DNA from: Pseudooceanicola onchidii
GTDB lineage: Bacteria > Pseudomonadota > Alphaproteobacteria > Rhodobacterales > Rhodobacteraceae
Length of the DNA: 64,000 bases
Assembly (NCBI RefSeq): GCF_004959925.1
Contig: NZ_SPUW01000001.1
Span: 1,116,001 to 1,180,000, forward strand
Direction of reading: 5' to 3'
Position 1 is the stretch's first letter, and the number at the start of each line of letters is the position of its first letter. Positions 16,169 to 24,607 of this stretch are shown in pieces. Below the pieces are notes generated by a model. That model searched no databases and was not told the DNA's origin. It saw nothing but the letters and a program-made list of their open reading frames with translations. The translations under genes were made by a program, and so were the position numbers.

Positions 16169-16832
16169 CCAGCCCGATCCGGTAGCCGACGCCGCGCTGC
16201 GTGGTGATCGCCACGTCCGATCCGGCGAATTTTTTGCGCAGGCGGGCGATGTACAGCTCGATCGCGTTCACGCCGACGTCCGCATCGTCGAAGCCATAGA
16301 GGGAATCGTAAAGCCGCGTCTTCGACAGGAACTGCCCGCGGTGCCGCACCAGCGTATCCAGCAGCGCGGCCTCGCGCCGGGTCAGGTCCAGCTGCCGGCC
16401 GCCCAGCTGCGCGCTGCGGTCCTTGGGGGCATAGACCAGCGACCCAAGGGTGATCTGCTCTTCCTTCCGGTCGGCCTCGCGCCGGACCAGGGCGCGCAGC
16501 CGCGCCTCGAGCTCGCGCTGGTCGAAGGGTTTCGACAGGTAATCGTCCGCGCCCTGGTCCAGCGCCTCGACCCTGTCGTCGATCGCCGACAGCGCCGTCA
16601 GCATCAGAACCGGGGTCCGATCCGCCGCCGCGCGCAGGGCGCGCAGGAACGACAGGCCCGATCCGTCCGGCAGGTTGATGTCCAGCACGATCGCGTCATA
16701 GCGCTGAACAGCCCGGAAATCCTGCGCTTCTTCAAGGGTTTCCGCCAGATCGCAGGCCAGCCCCGACCGGGCGAGGTGGGCAATCACCCCCTCGGCCAGG
16801 TCCCTGGCGTCTTCGACCATCAGAATGCGCAT
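16161..16832 (-). CDS. tctD: Response regulator, OmpR family, TctD type
   Basis: 223 residues from the ATG at 16832. A receiver domain (MRILMVEDARDLAEG; phosphoacceptor in IVLDINLPDGS, near residue 51; conserved lysine in YLSKPFDQRELEARL) is followed by a winged-helix DNA-binding domain (LDLTRREAALLDTLVRHRGQ and DVGVNAIELYIARLRKKF). A longer open frame upstream runs into the intergenic region and is not coding. It is first in the operon with the kinase and the binding protein and diverges from tctC. Direct repeats at 16874-16891 are a likely binding site. Confidence 0.92.
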   Translation of the reverse strand: MRILMVEDARDLAEGVIAHLARSGLACDLAETLEEAQDFRAVQRYDAIVLDINLPDGSGLSFLRALRAAADRTPVLMLTALSAIDDRVEALDQGADDYLSKPFDQRELEARLRALVRREADRKEEQITLGSLVYAPKDRSAQLGGRQLDLTRREAALLDTLVRHRGQFLSKTRLYDSLYGFDDADVGVNAIELYIARLRKKFAGSDVAITTQRGVGYRIGLDD

Positions 16833-16873
16833 GGCGGCGGTCCACTTTCCTTGTCCGACCGAAAACTGTCGCG

Positions 16874-16891
16874 GTGACAGCTTCGTGACAG
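16874..16891. promoter_or_regulatory. Direct repeats, likely TctD operator
   Basis: GTGACAG occurs twice with an 11-base step (16874-16880 and 16885-16891), the spacing OmpR-family dimers use. A CTGTC just upstream (16866-16870) adds an inverted half. The site lies between the divergent tctD and tctC starts. Binding is inferred. Confidence 0.55.
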
Positions 16892-17004
16892 GAACAACGG
16901 TTACACATCCGCAACCCGCGGGGAAAGTGGTCGCAAGGACCCGGCCATGCGGGCACTGACCCCGGGGCCTGGGAGGGCCCCGTGACGGACCTGAGGAGGA
17001 CCAC

Positions 17005-17982
17005 ATGAAACTTACCGCAACCCGCGGCGCGATTGCCGCCGTCGCCCTGTCGCTGTCCGCCTTCGCGGCCGCCGCGCAGGAGAACCCCGAATGCATCGCG
17101 CCCGCCAACCCGGGCGGCGGCTGGGACTTCACCTGCCGTCAGGTCGGCAAGTCCCTGCAGGACGAAGGCCTCATCGACAAGACCATGCAGGTCGTCAACC
17201 TCGCCGGTGGCGGCGGTGGCGTGGCCTTCGCCGAAGTCGTCAACAAGCGCAACGACAGCAATGACCTGATCGTCGCCGCATCCTCGGCGACCGCGACCCG
17301 CCTGGCGCAGGGGGCATACCCCGGCAACACCATGGACCAGGTCCGCTGGCTGGCTTCGATCGGCGCTGACTATGGCGTGATCGCCGTGGCCGCCGACAGC
17401 GAGATCAACACGCTGCCCGAGCTGCTGGACGCCATCAAGGCCGACCCGACCTCCGTGTCGATCGCCGGTGGTTCGGCCGTGGGTGGCTGGGATCACCTGA
17501 AGGTCCTGATCGCCGCCAACGCCTATGGCATCGAAGACGTCCGTTCGGTCAAGTACATCGCCTTCGACGGCGGCGGCGAGGCCGTGACCCAGTTGCTGGC
17601 CGGATCGGTCCAGGGCTTCACCGGCGACATTTCCGAAGCCAAGGGTTTCGTCGACTCGGGCGACATCAAGGTCATCGCGGTGCTGGCACCCGAGCGTCTT
17701 GAAGGCGAATTCGCCGACATGCCGACCGCGAAGGAACAGGGCGTCGATGCGATCGGTGCAAACTGGCGTGGCTTCTACGCCCCCGGCGGCATGAGCGACG
17801 AAGCCTACGACAGCTGGGTCTCCAAGATCTCCGACCTCTATGCTTCCGACGCCTGGAAAGAGGTGATGGCGGCAAACGGGCTCGCCCCGCTGGACCTGCA
17901 GGGCGAAGCGTTCCAGTCCTTCGTTGAGGACTCGGTGGCGCAGATCCAGTCGATCTCCAAAGAAATCGGCATCATCAAGTAA
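17005..17982 (+). CDS. tctC: Tripartite tricarboxylate transporter binding protein TctC
   Basis: 325 residues with a Sec signal peptide (IAAVALSLSAFAAAAQE). It is a Bug-family periplasmic binding protein; ECIAPANPGGGWD matches the N-terminal ligand-loop motif and VNLAGGGGGVAF the first beta-turn of the family. It collects a citrate-like carboxylate for TctAB. An AGGAGG site lies before the start. A hairpin (18002-18033) sits behind it, likely raising its dose over the membrane subunits. The divergent TctDE system probably induces it. Confidence 0.93.
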   Translation: MKLTATRGAIAAVALSLSAFAAAAQENPECIAPANPGGGWDFTCRQVGKSLQDEGLIDKTMQVVNLAGGGGGVAFAEVVNKRNDSNDLIVAASSATATRLAQGAYPGNTMDQVRWLASIGADYGVIAVAADSEINTLPELLDAIKADPTSVSIAGGSAVGGWDHLKVLIAANAYGIEDVRSVKYIAFDGGGEAVTQLLAGSVQGFTGDISEAKGFVDSGDIKVIAVLAPERLEGEFADMPTAKEQGVDAIGANWRGFYAPGGMSDEAYDSWVSKISDLYASDAWKEVMAANGLAPLDLQGEAFQSFVEDSVAQIQSISKEIGIIK

Positions 17983-18001
17983 TCCAACTCACGGATCACC
18001 T

Positions 18002-18033
18002 GCCGGGGGCCGATATGCCGGCCCCCGGCTTTT
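18002..18033 (+). terminator. Hairpin with T run between tctC and tctB
   Basis: GCCGGGGGCC pairs perfectly with GGCCCCCGGC over an 8-base loop, followed by TTTT. It begins 20 bases after the tctC stop and ends 26 bases before tctB, so it can act as a partial terminator inside the operon. Confidence 0.75.
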
Positions 18034-18059
18034 CCGACACCCAGCAGAGGAGATCGACC

Positions 18060-18491
18060 ATGAGCGATCGCATCTTCGGTGTCGTCGGCATTCTCCTCTC
18101 GATCGGCTATGTCTTCGCGGCCTTCGCGATCGAGGAAAGCTTTCTTTCGGATGCCGTCGGACCCAAAGCCTTCCCCCTGATCATCGCCGCCATCCTTGGC
18201 CTGTCGAGCCTGGCCATCGCGCTGCGCCCCGACGCCGAACCGCAGTGGCCGGCCCTTGGCCGCCTGGTCGAAATCGCCGCCGCCGTCATCGTGCTGGTCC
18301 TCTATGCCGAGATGCTGCCCGTCGCGGGCTTCGTGATCGCCACCGCCTTTGTCTCGGCCTACCTGGCCTGGCGCCTCGGCTCGTCGATCCTCGAGGCCGT
18401 ACTGGTCGGCATCGGCACCTCGGTCGGGATCTACGTCATCTTCCACCTTGTCCTCGGCCTGTCGCTGGCCCGCGGACCGTTCGGTTTCTGA
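18060..18491 (+). CDS. tctB: Tripartite tricarboxylate transporter small subunit TctB
   Basis: 143 residues with four hydrophobic segments, the TctB small membrane protein. An early AVGPKAFPLIIA segment matches the family's first loop. I start at the ATG at 18060, which has AGAGGAGA upstream; the open frame reaches back into the hairpin region. It assists TctA in the inner membrane. Confidence 0.9.
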   Translation: MSDRIFGVVGILLSIGYVFAAFAIEESFLSDAVGPKAFPLIIAAILGLSSLAIALRPDAEPQWPALGRLVEIAAAVIVLVLYAEMLPVAGFVIATAFVSAYLAWRLGSSILEAVLVGIGTSVGIYVIFHLVLGLSLARGPFGF

Positions 18492-18500
18492 GGGGGCACC

Positions 18501-20039
18501 ATGGAAACGCTTGCAAACCTCGGCGACGGCTTTGCCATCGCCCTGACCTGGCAGAACCTTCTGCTGGCCCTTCTGGGCTGCTTCCTGGGCACCATCATGG
18601 GCGCCCTGCCGGGCCTTGGCCCGTCGAACGGCGTGGCGATCCTGATCCCGCTGGCCTTCACCATGGGGCTGGGGGCGACGCCGTCGCTGATCCTGCTGAC
18701 CTCGGTCTACTACGGGGCGATGTACGGCGGCCGGATCTCGTCGATCCTGCTGAACATTCCGGGCGATGAACCGGCCATGATGACCTGTCTCGACGGGCAT
18801 CCCATGGCCAAGAAGGGCCTCGCCGGCGAGGCGCTTTCGCTGTCCGGCGTGGCCTCCTTCGTGGGGGCCTTCATCGCGACCTGGGGGCTGATCCTGCTGG
18901 CCCCGCAGCTGGTCAAGATCGCGCTTCTGTTCGGCCCGGCCGAATACTTCGCCCTCTTCGCGCTGGCCTTCATGACCCTGGGCGGCGTGTCCTCGACCAA
19001 CCAGGCGAAATCGGCCTTCGCCGCAGCCCTGGGTCTGGGCCTCGCCACCATCGGTGTCGACACCCAGACCGGCGTGCCGCGCTTCACCTTCGGTGAGGTG
19101 CACCTTTACGACGGTCTCGACTTCCTGGTTGCCATCGTGGGGCTCTTCGCCCTGTCCGAGGTCTTCATCTTCCTCGAAAACCGCCACGGCGGTGCGGATG
19201 CAGATGCCAACAAGATCAAGGTCGGCAAGCTGTATCCGCCGGTGTCGATGCTGAAGGAAACCGCGCCCACGATGCTGCGGACGTCCTTCCTGGGCTTCCT
19301 TGCAGGGGTTCTGCCCGGCGCGGGCGCCTCGCTTGGCTCGTTCATTTCCTACTCGATGGAGAAACGCCTGGTCGACAAGGAAGGCACTTTCGGGACGGGC
19401 GACCCCCGTGGCGTCGCCGCGCCAGAAGCCGGCAACAACGCCGCCGCCGGCGGTGCGCTGGTGCCGATGCTGGCGCTTGGGGTGCCGGGATCCGGCACGA
19501 CGGCGGTTCTGCTGGCCGTTCTGCTGGCGCTCAACATCACGCCGGGACCGCTGCTGTTCACGCAGAACCCCGATGTGGTCTGGGGCCTGATCGCCGCGCT
19601 CTTCATCGCGAACTTCATGCTGCTGGCGATGAACATCCCGATGGTGGGCCTGTTCACCCGCGTGCTGATGATCCCCTCGCGGATCCTGATGCCGATCGTG
19701 GCCATGGTCAGCTTTGTGGGCATCTACGGCATCTCCGGATCGACCTTCGACCTGCTGGTCATGATCGGATTCGGTGTGATGGGCTGGGGCCTGCGCAAGT
19801 TCGACGTGCCGCTGGTGCCGATCATCCTGGGCACGCTTCTGGGCAACGCGATGGAGAACAACCTGCGCCGCGCCGTGACCATCGACAACGGCAACTGGTG
19901 GACCTTGTTCGACAGCCCGTTGGCGCTTGGCCTCTGGGCCGTGGCGATCATCGGCTTCATCCTGCCGCTGATCGTGGGCGCACGGGTCAAGGCCAAGATG
20001 CACGCCCGCCGGGACGAAGAAGGGTCGATCAGCGATTGA
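18501..20039 (+). CDS. tctA: Tripartite tricarboxylate transporter large permease TctA
   Basis: 512 residues, the normal TctA length, nearly all membrane spans. The family's two glycine-rich repeats are seen as LLGCFLGTIMGALPGLGPSN near residues 28-47 and GFLAGVLPGAGASLGSF near 264-280. These pseudo-repeats line the substrate path. AGGGGG lies just before the ATG, 9 bases after the tctB stop. It ends the tctCBA operon, followed by a strong terminator. Confidence 0.94.
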   Translation: METLANLGDGFAIALTWQNLLLALLGCFLGTIMGALPGLGPSNGVAILIPLAFTMGLGATPSLILLTSVYYGAMYGGRISSILLNIPGDEPAMMTCLDGHPMAKKGLAGEALSLSGVASFVGAFIATWGLILLAPQLVKIALLFGPAEYFALFALAFMTLGGVSSTNQAKSAFAAALGLGLATIGVDTQTGVPRFTFGEVHLYDGLDFLVAIVGLFALSEVFIFLENRHGGADADANKIKVGKLYPPVSMLKETAPTMLRTSFLGFLAGVLPGAGASLGSFISYSMEKRLVDKEGTFGTGDPRGVAAPEAGNNAAAGGALVPMLALGVPGSGTTAVLLAVLLALNITPGPLLFTQNPDVVWGLIAALFIANFMLLAMNIPMVGLFTRVLMIPSRILMPIVAMVSFVGIYGISGSTFDLLVMIGFGVMGWGLRKFDVPLVPIILGTLLGNAMENNLRRAVTIDNGNWWTLFDSPLALGLWAVAIIGFILPLIVGARVKAKMHARRDEEGSISD

Positions 20040-20072
20040 TCCGGTCCCCCGCCGGGAGGACGCGAAAAGACG

Positions 20073-20102
20073 AAGGGCAGCACCGGGGTGCTGCCCTTTT
20101 TC
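20073..20102 (+). terminator. Rho-independent terminator after tctA
   Basis: GGGCAGCAC and GTGCTGCCC form a 9-bp stem with a 4-base loop, followed by TTTTTT. An A-rich stretch on the other side means it may also work for the convergent hlyD-like gene. Confidence 0.85.
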
Positions 20103-20117
20103 GTCGTGCCGCGGAGC

Positions 20118-21458
20118 TTACTGTTCGCGGAAGGCGCGGCCGAAACTGTCCTTGATCGGCTTGACCAGGTACTGCGCAAAGGTGCGTTCGGCGGTCTGGA
20201 TCATGATCTCGGCCGGCATCCCCGGGGTGGGGGTGAAGTTCGCGACGCGGCGCACTTCGGCCACGGGCATCGAGATCCGGGCGATGTAGACCTCTTGCGG
20301 GGCGCCGTTGTAGGTGTCGATGACCGAGTCCGCCGAGACATAGATGACCTCTCCGTCCAGGATCGGCGTCGTCCGGCGGTTCAGCGCGGTCAGCCGGATC
20401 TTGGCGGGCTGGCCCTTGCGGACGCTATCGATATCCACGCGCGGCACCTGCATCTCGATGATCAGCGGCTGTTCCGAGGGCAGGATCTCGGCAATGGCCT
20501 TGCCGCTTTCGATGACGCCGCCGGCGGTGTGATAGTGCAACCGCACCACGGTGCCCGAGACCGGCGCGATCACATCCGTCCGTTCGCGCACGTTGCGCGC
20601 CGCAGCCAGCTGTTCGCGGATCGAGTCGAGTTCACCCTGGATGGGTTGCAGGTCGTCGAGCGCCGATTGCTGATGCTGGCGGACGGTCTGGCCGATCTGC
20701 ATATCGTACTTCTGCATCAATTCGGCGATCTCGTTGATCTCGGCTTCGATCCGGCCGATCTGGCCCGCCGCCTCGACCAGCGTCCGTTTCAAGGCCGTCA
20801 TCTCGGATCGCCGGATCAGCCCCTTTTCCTTCAGCTCGCTGCGGGCTTCGAATTCTTCCTCCAGCAGTTCGACCTGCTGGTGGTGCGAGGCCAGTTGCGC
20901 CGCATAGCCGGCCTGACGGACGGTCAGCGCGGCCTTGTTGCGTTCCAGCAGGGCGATTTCGTTCTGCAGGCTCTGGGTGGCGCTGTCGAAGGCGGTCTGC
21001 TGGCCTGCAAGGATCTGCAGGATGTCGCTGTTCTTCGTCTCTTCCAGCAGGTGGTCGGGGAACCGCAGGTCGGCGCGACCGTCATAAAGCGCCAGCAGAC
21101 GCGCCTCGATCGCCTCGAGACGGCTTAGCCGCAGCACCAGTTCACGCTCATTGGCGCGCGCCTTGGTCTCGTCCAGCCGCAACAGCAGCTGACCTTCGCT
21201 GACCTGGTCGCCTTCCTCGACAAGGATGTCCTTGATGATCCCGCCCTCAAGGTGCTGGACGATCTTGTTCTGGCCGATGGCGACGAAACTGCCCTGCGCG
21301 ATCACCGCCGCCGCAAGCGGCGCAAAGAAGGCCCAGGCGCCGAAGCCGCCGAAGGTCAGCGCCATCAAGAGCAGCCCGATGCGGGCCTGCTTGGCAATCG
21401 AGCGGGGAACGCTGTCATACCAGTCGTCGAATTGCACGAACGCCGCTTGATCAGCCAT
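20118..21458 (-). CDS. Type I secretion membrane-fusion protein (HlyD/PrsE family)
   Basis: 446 residues. There is one N-terminal membrane helix (about 27-47, GLLLMALTFGGFGAWAFFAP), then a biotinyl-lipoyl half (IVQHLEGGIIKDILVEEGDQV), a long coiled coil (about 100-290), the second lipoyl half (VIAPVSGTVVRLHYHTAGGV) and a beta-barrel. It bridges the inner-membrane exporter to an outer-membrane TolC-type channel, which is not encoded here. I start at the ATG at 21458, which has GGAGG upstream and overlaps the exporter stop by 8 bases. It is the last gene of the secretion operon. Confidence 0.92.
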   Translation of the reverse strand: MADQAAFVQFDDWYDSVPRSIAKQARIGLLLMALTFGGFGAWAFFAPLAAAVIAQGSFVAIGQNKIVQHLEGGIIKDILVEEGDQVSEGQLLLRLDETKARANERELVLRLSRLEAIEARLLALYDGRADLRFPDHLLEETKNSDILQILAGQQTAFDSATQSLQNEIALLERNKAALTVRQAGYAAQLASHHQQVELLEEEFEARSELKEKGLIRRSEMTALKRTLVEAAGQIGRIEAEINEIAELMQKYDMQIGQTVRQHQQSALDDLQPIQGELDSIREQLAAARNVRERTDVIAPVSGTVVRLHYHTAGGVIESGKAIAEILPSEQPLIIEMQVPRVDIDSVRKGQPAKIRLTALNRRTTPILDGEVIYVSADSVIDTYNGAPQEVYIARISMPVAEVRRVANFTPTPGMPAEIMIQTAERTFAQYLVKPIKDSFGRAFREQ

Positions 21459-24400
21459 TGCCGCCTCCGTTTGGCAGGGGGGCGGGGCCGCCTGCGGGGC
21501 CCTGCATCCGGGTCTGCTGCTGCGGGGCCTTGCGCCCGGCAAGCTCTTGCAGGATCGGGGTGCGTTCGCCGAACATCTGCACCGACCCGTCCGCCAGCAG
21601 CATGATCTTGTCGACCACCGACAGAAGCGACGGCTTCTGGGTGATCACGACCACGGTGATCCCGCTTTTCTGGGCGTGCTGCAGCGCCTGCGCCAGCGCC
21701 TTGTCGCCCTTGGTGTCGAGGTTCGAGTTCGGCTCGTCCAGCACAACGAAACGCGGGTCGCCATAGAAGGCGCGGGCCAGGGCGATCCGCTGCTTCTGCC
21801 CGCCCGACAGCGGGAAGCCGTCGGCCTGCACATAGGTCTCGTAGCCATGCGGCAGGTTGGCGATCATCTCGTGCACGTCGGCCAGCTTGGCGGCGCGGTA
21901 GATCTGTTCGTCCGTCGCGTCCCTGCGCATCCGCCCGATGTTGTCCTTGATCGTGCCGGGGAACAGCTGCACGTCCTGCGGCAGGTAGCCGATGTTTTCG
22001 CCGAACTGCCGCGGATCCCAGTTGCGCAGGTCCATCAGGTCCAGGCGCACGTTGCCCGAGGTCGGCAGGACCGACCCCACCAGCATCTTGCCAAGGGTCG
22101 TCTTGCCCGCGCCCGAATTGCCGATCACCGCCAGGGACTCCCCGGGGTTCAGGCTGAAGCTGACACCGTTGAGCACGACATGCTTGGTGCCGGTCGGAAC
22201 ATAGAGCAGCCGTTCCACGTCCAGCCGGCCTTCGGGCTGCGGCAGGTTCAGCTTTTCGAACTGTAGTTTCGAATTCACCAGCAGGTTGCGGATCCGGTCA
22301 TAGGCCTGCCGCGCGAGGATAAAGCCGTTCCACCCCTCGATCGCGCCTTCGATCGGCGCCAGCGCGCGCCCCGCGATGATCGAGGCCGCGATGACCATGC
22401 CGCCGGTGATCTGGCCGTCGATCGCAAGGTGGGCCCCCCAGCCCAGCATGCCGACCTGGGTCAGCAGGCGCACGGCCCGCGACACCGCCGACATGACGAT
22501 GTTGCGGTCCTGCGCCCTGACCTGCGCGGTCAGCGACGCCGCCGTGTCGCGACCCCAGATCGTCACGGCCTCGGGGATCATGGCCAGCGCGTTGATGATC
22601 TGGCTGTTCCGCGCCATCGATTCCAGGTGGCCGTTGGCCCGCGACTGCGTCTTGTTGGCTTCGGAAAACGGCTTGTGGGTCAGGCGCTGGTTGACATAGG
22701 CGACCACCGCCAGCAGCAGGGCGCTGACCACCACGATCGACCCGAGATGCGGGTGCACCATGAAGATCGCCAGCACGAAAAGCGGCGCGAAGGGCACGTC
22801 GAGGAAGGCCAGAAGCGTGCCCGAGGTCAGGAACCCCCGCAGCTGCTGCAGATCGCCAAGCGTCTGGTATTCCCGCCCCGTGCCATGCAGCGACGCATGG
22901 GCCGCCGCACTCAGGATCGGCGCGCCCAGCCGCACCGCGACCTCGACCGCCGTGCGCATCAGGATGAACCGGCGCAGCGCGTCAAAGCAGGTCTGAAGGA
23001 TCACGGCGCCGACGATGATGACGGTCAGCATGATCAGCGTATCGGTCGACCGGCTGGTCAGCACCCGGTCCGAGATCTGGAACAGGTAGATCGGGATCGA
23101 CAGGATCAGCAGGTTCGTCGCCAGCGTCATGATCATGACGATGAAGAGGTTCCGCCGTACCGCGACGGATCCGACGCGCAGGCTTTCCTCGAAATCCTGC
23201 GGGCCCTTGCGCTTGTGGAATTTCGGCGGTGGCGGTTTGCCTCCGCCCCCTCCCGCAGGGGGTGGCCCGTCGTTGCGCCGCATCACCGGCCCGCTTGAGC
23301 CTTCGATCGTCTCGCCCATCCCGCCGCCGGTCGACCGCGCCTCGACCTTGTCGGCGCCGACAGGGGCCTCTGCCGGGGCAGGGCCTTTGGCTTCGGTCGG
23401 AGCCTCGGCCGGGCTCTTGGCCTGCGAGGGTGTTGCCTGCGCGGTTGGCTGCGTCGGTTTGGCGGCATCAGCCTTGGGCTGGACCGGCGCGCCGGATGCG
23501 GCTTGCCCGGCCGTGGCGGTGCCGCCGACCTTCGTCTGGCTGGGCGTCGCGGGCGCAGGTTTTTCGGCTGCGGTTGCCGCGTTGGACTTGGGCGGTGTCG
23601 GGGCTGCAACCGCATCGCCCGTTGCCGGATCGGGTGTGGTCGACGCTTTCGCCTCCACCGGATCGGGCTTGCGTGCTGCGTCGGTCGCCTGGACCGCGGC
23701 TGCGTCGGCCTTCTGTTGGCTTGATGCCGATGCATCGGTCGTCGGGGCCGTCGCCGTGGCAACTTGGGGCGCGGCGGGTGGAGATTTGACCTGTGCGGCC
23801 ACGACCGGTTTCTGCACGCCGGCCTGCGTTGGCACGGTCAAATCAGGGGCATCCGTGACCGTGGTCGCGACTTCAGTTTTGCTGTCTACATCACTGAGGT
23901 CAGACGGTTTTTCGGTCGTCGACGCATCGGCGATTACAGCCGTGTCCTTGGTGGCCGAAGCTTTCGCGTCGTCTGCTGATTCCTCTGTCGCGCCAGCGTT
24001 CGGCACGGCCTGAGCCGCCGGGGACGCATCAGAGGCAGGCTGTGGCGTGGTTTCCGCGACCGTTGCTTCCCCCTCCGCCGACGCAGCCGCGACCGGCGCG
24101 TTCACCGCCCCGGTTGCCTCGGCCGCATCCCCCGTCGCGACCGCATCCGCAATCGCATCGTGCTCTACGTCAGGTTGATTATGATGGGCGGACTTGCTGA
24201 CCGCGTCCGCTCCTGCCGCTTGTCGCTTCTGCGACGCGCCCTCTATGGCTGTCCCGGTCGCTTCTAAAGGCGCGTCCCCGGACATTTTCGGTTCCGTGAG
24301 TGTGAATCGTGAACCCCGCCGAACTGTTGGCGTGCCGTCGCGAGAGAGTCGAACAACCGCCAGTTCCCGGTCAGGACGGTCCTTCGAAGCAGGCAACTTT

Positions 24401-24585
24401 GAAGCAGCGGCGGCCACGGCCAGCTCCCGCTGCGATCTGAAGATGGTGGTCTGTTGGGGAAGATCGACGCGCTGATCATAGGGCAGATACAGCGGCAGAC
24501 GATTTGACGGACCTCGGCCACTGGCCGACGGATCCTTCCCCCCGGGGCGGGAATTGCCCCCTTTGGTATCGGAATAATCTTTCAC
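21451..24585 (-). CDS. Type I secretion ABC exporter (PrsD/PrtD type) with long disordered N-terminus
   Basis: 1044 residues, almost twice the usual 560-590. Residues from about 475 on are a normal exporter: membrane domain (NLFIVMIMTLATNLLILSIP first span), Walker A GNSGAGKTTLGKML near 820, signature LSGGQKQRIALARAF near 924, Walker B FVVLDEPNSNLD. Residues 1-455 are an added region: a short basic/polar head with LPLYLPYDQRVDLPQQ, then about 330 residues of Ala, Thr, Pro, Lys, Glu-rich low complexity and a Gly/Pro linker. No peptidase C39 domain is seen. It lies 22 bases after the 1250-residue protein gene and exports, I infer, that protein and the 1632-residue one. The extra region may bind the acidic substrates. 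Confidence 0.93.
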   Translation of the reverse strand: MKDYSDTKGGNSRPGGKDPSASGRGPSNRLPLYLPYDQRVDLPQQTTIFRSQRELAVAAAASKLPASKDRPDRELAVVRLSRDGTPTVRRGSRFTLTEPKMSGDAPLEATGTAIEGASQKRQAAGADAVSKSAHHNQPDVEHDAIADAVATGDAAEATGAVNAPVAAASAEGEATVAETTPQPASDASPAAQAVPNAGATEESADDAKASATKDTAVIADASTTEKPSDLSDVDSKTEVATTVTDAPDLTVPTQAGVQKPVVAAQVKSPPAAPQVATATAPTTDASASSQQKADAAAVQATDAARKPDPVEAKASTTPDPATGDAVAAPTPPKSNAATAAEKPAPATPSQTKVGGTATAGQAASGAPVQPKADAAKPTQPTAQATPSQAKSPAEAPTEAKGPAPAEAPVGADKVEARSTGGGMGETIEGSSGPVMRRNDGPPPAGGGGGKPPPPKFHKRKGPQDFEESLRVGSVAVRRNLFIVMIMTLATNLLILSIPIYLFQISDRVLTSRSTDTLIMLTVIIVGAVILQTCFDALRRFILMRTAVEVAVRLGAPILSAAAHASLHGTGREYQTLGDLQQLRGFLTSGTLLAFLDVPFAPLFVLAIFMVHPHLGSIVVVSALLLAVVAYVNQRLTHKPFSEANKTQSRANGHLESMARNSQIINALAMIPEAVTIWGRDTAASLTAQVRAQDRNIVMSAVSRAVRLLTQVGMLGWGAHLAIDGQITGGMVIAASIIAGRALAPIEGAIEGWNGFILARQAYDRIRNLLVNSKLQFEKLNLPQPEGRLDVERLLYVPTGTKHVVLNGVSFSLNPGESLAVIGNSGAGKTTLGKMLVGSVLPTSGNVRLDLMDLRNWDPRQFGENIGYLPQDVQLFPGTIKDNIGRMRRDATDEQIYRAAKLADVHEMIANLPHGYETYVQADGFPLSGGQKQRIALARAFYGDPRFVVLDEPNSNLDTKGDKALAQALQHAQKSGITVVVITQKPSLLSVVDKIMLLADGSVQMFGERTPILQELAGRKAPQQQTRMQGPAGGPAPLPNGGGNG

Positions 24586-24607
24586 TTAAAAAACCCGCAT
24601 CACACAA

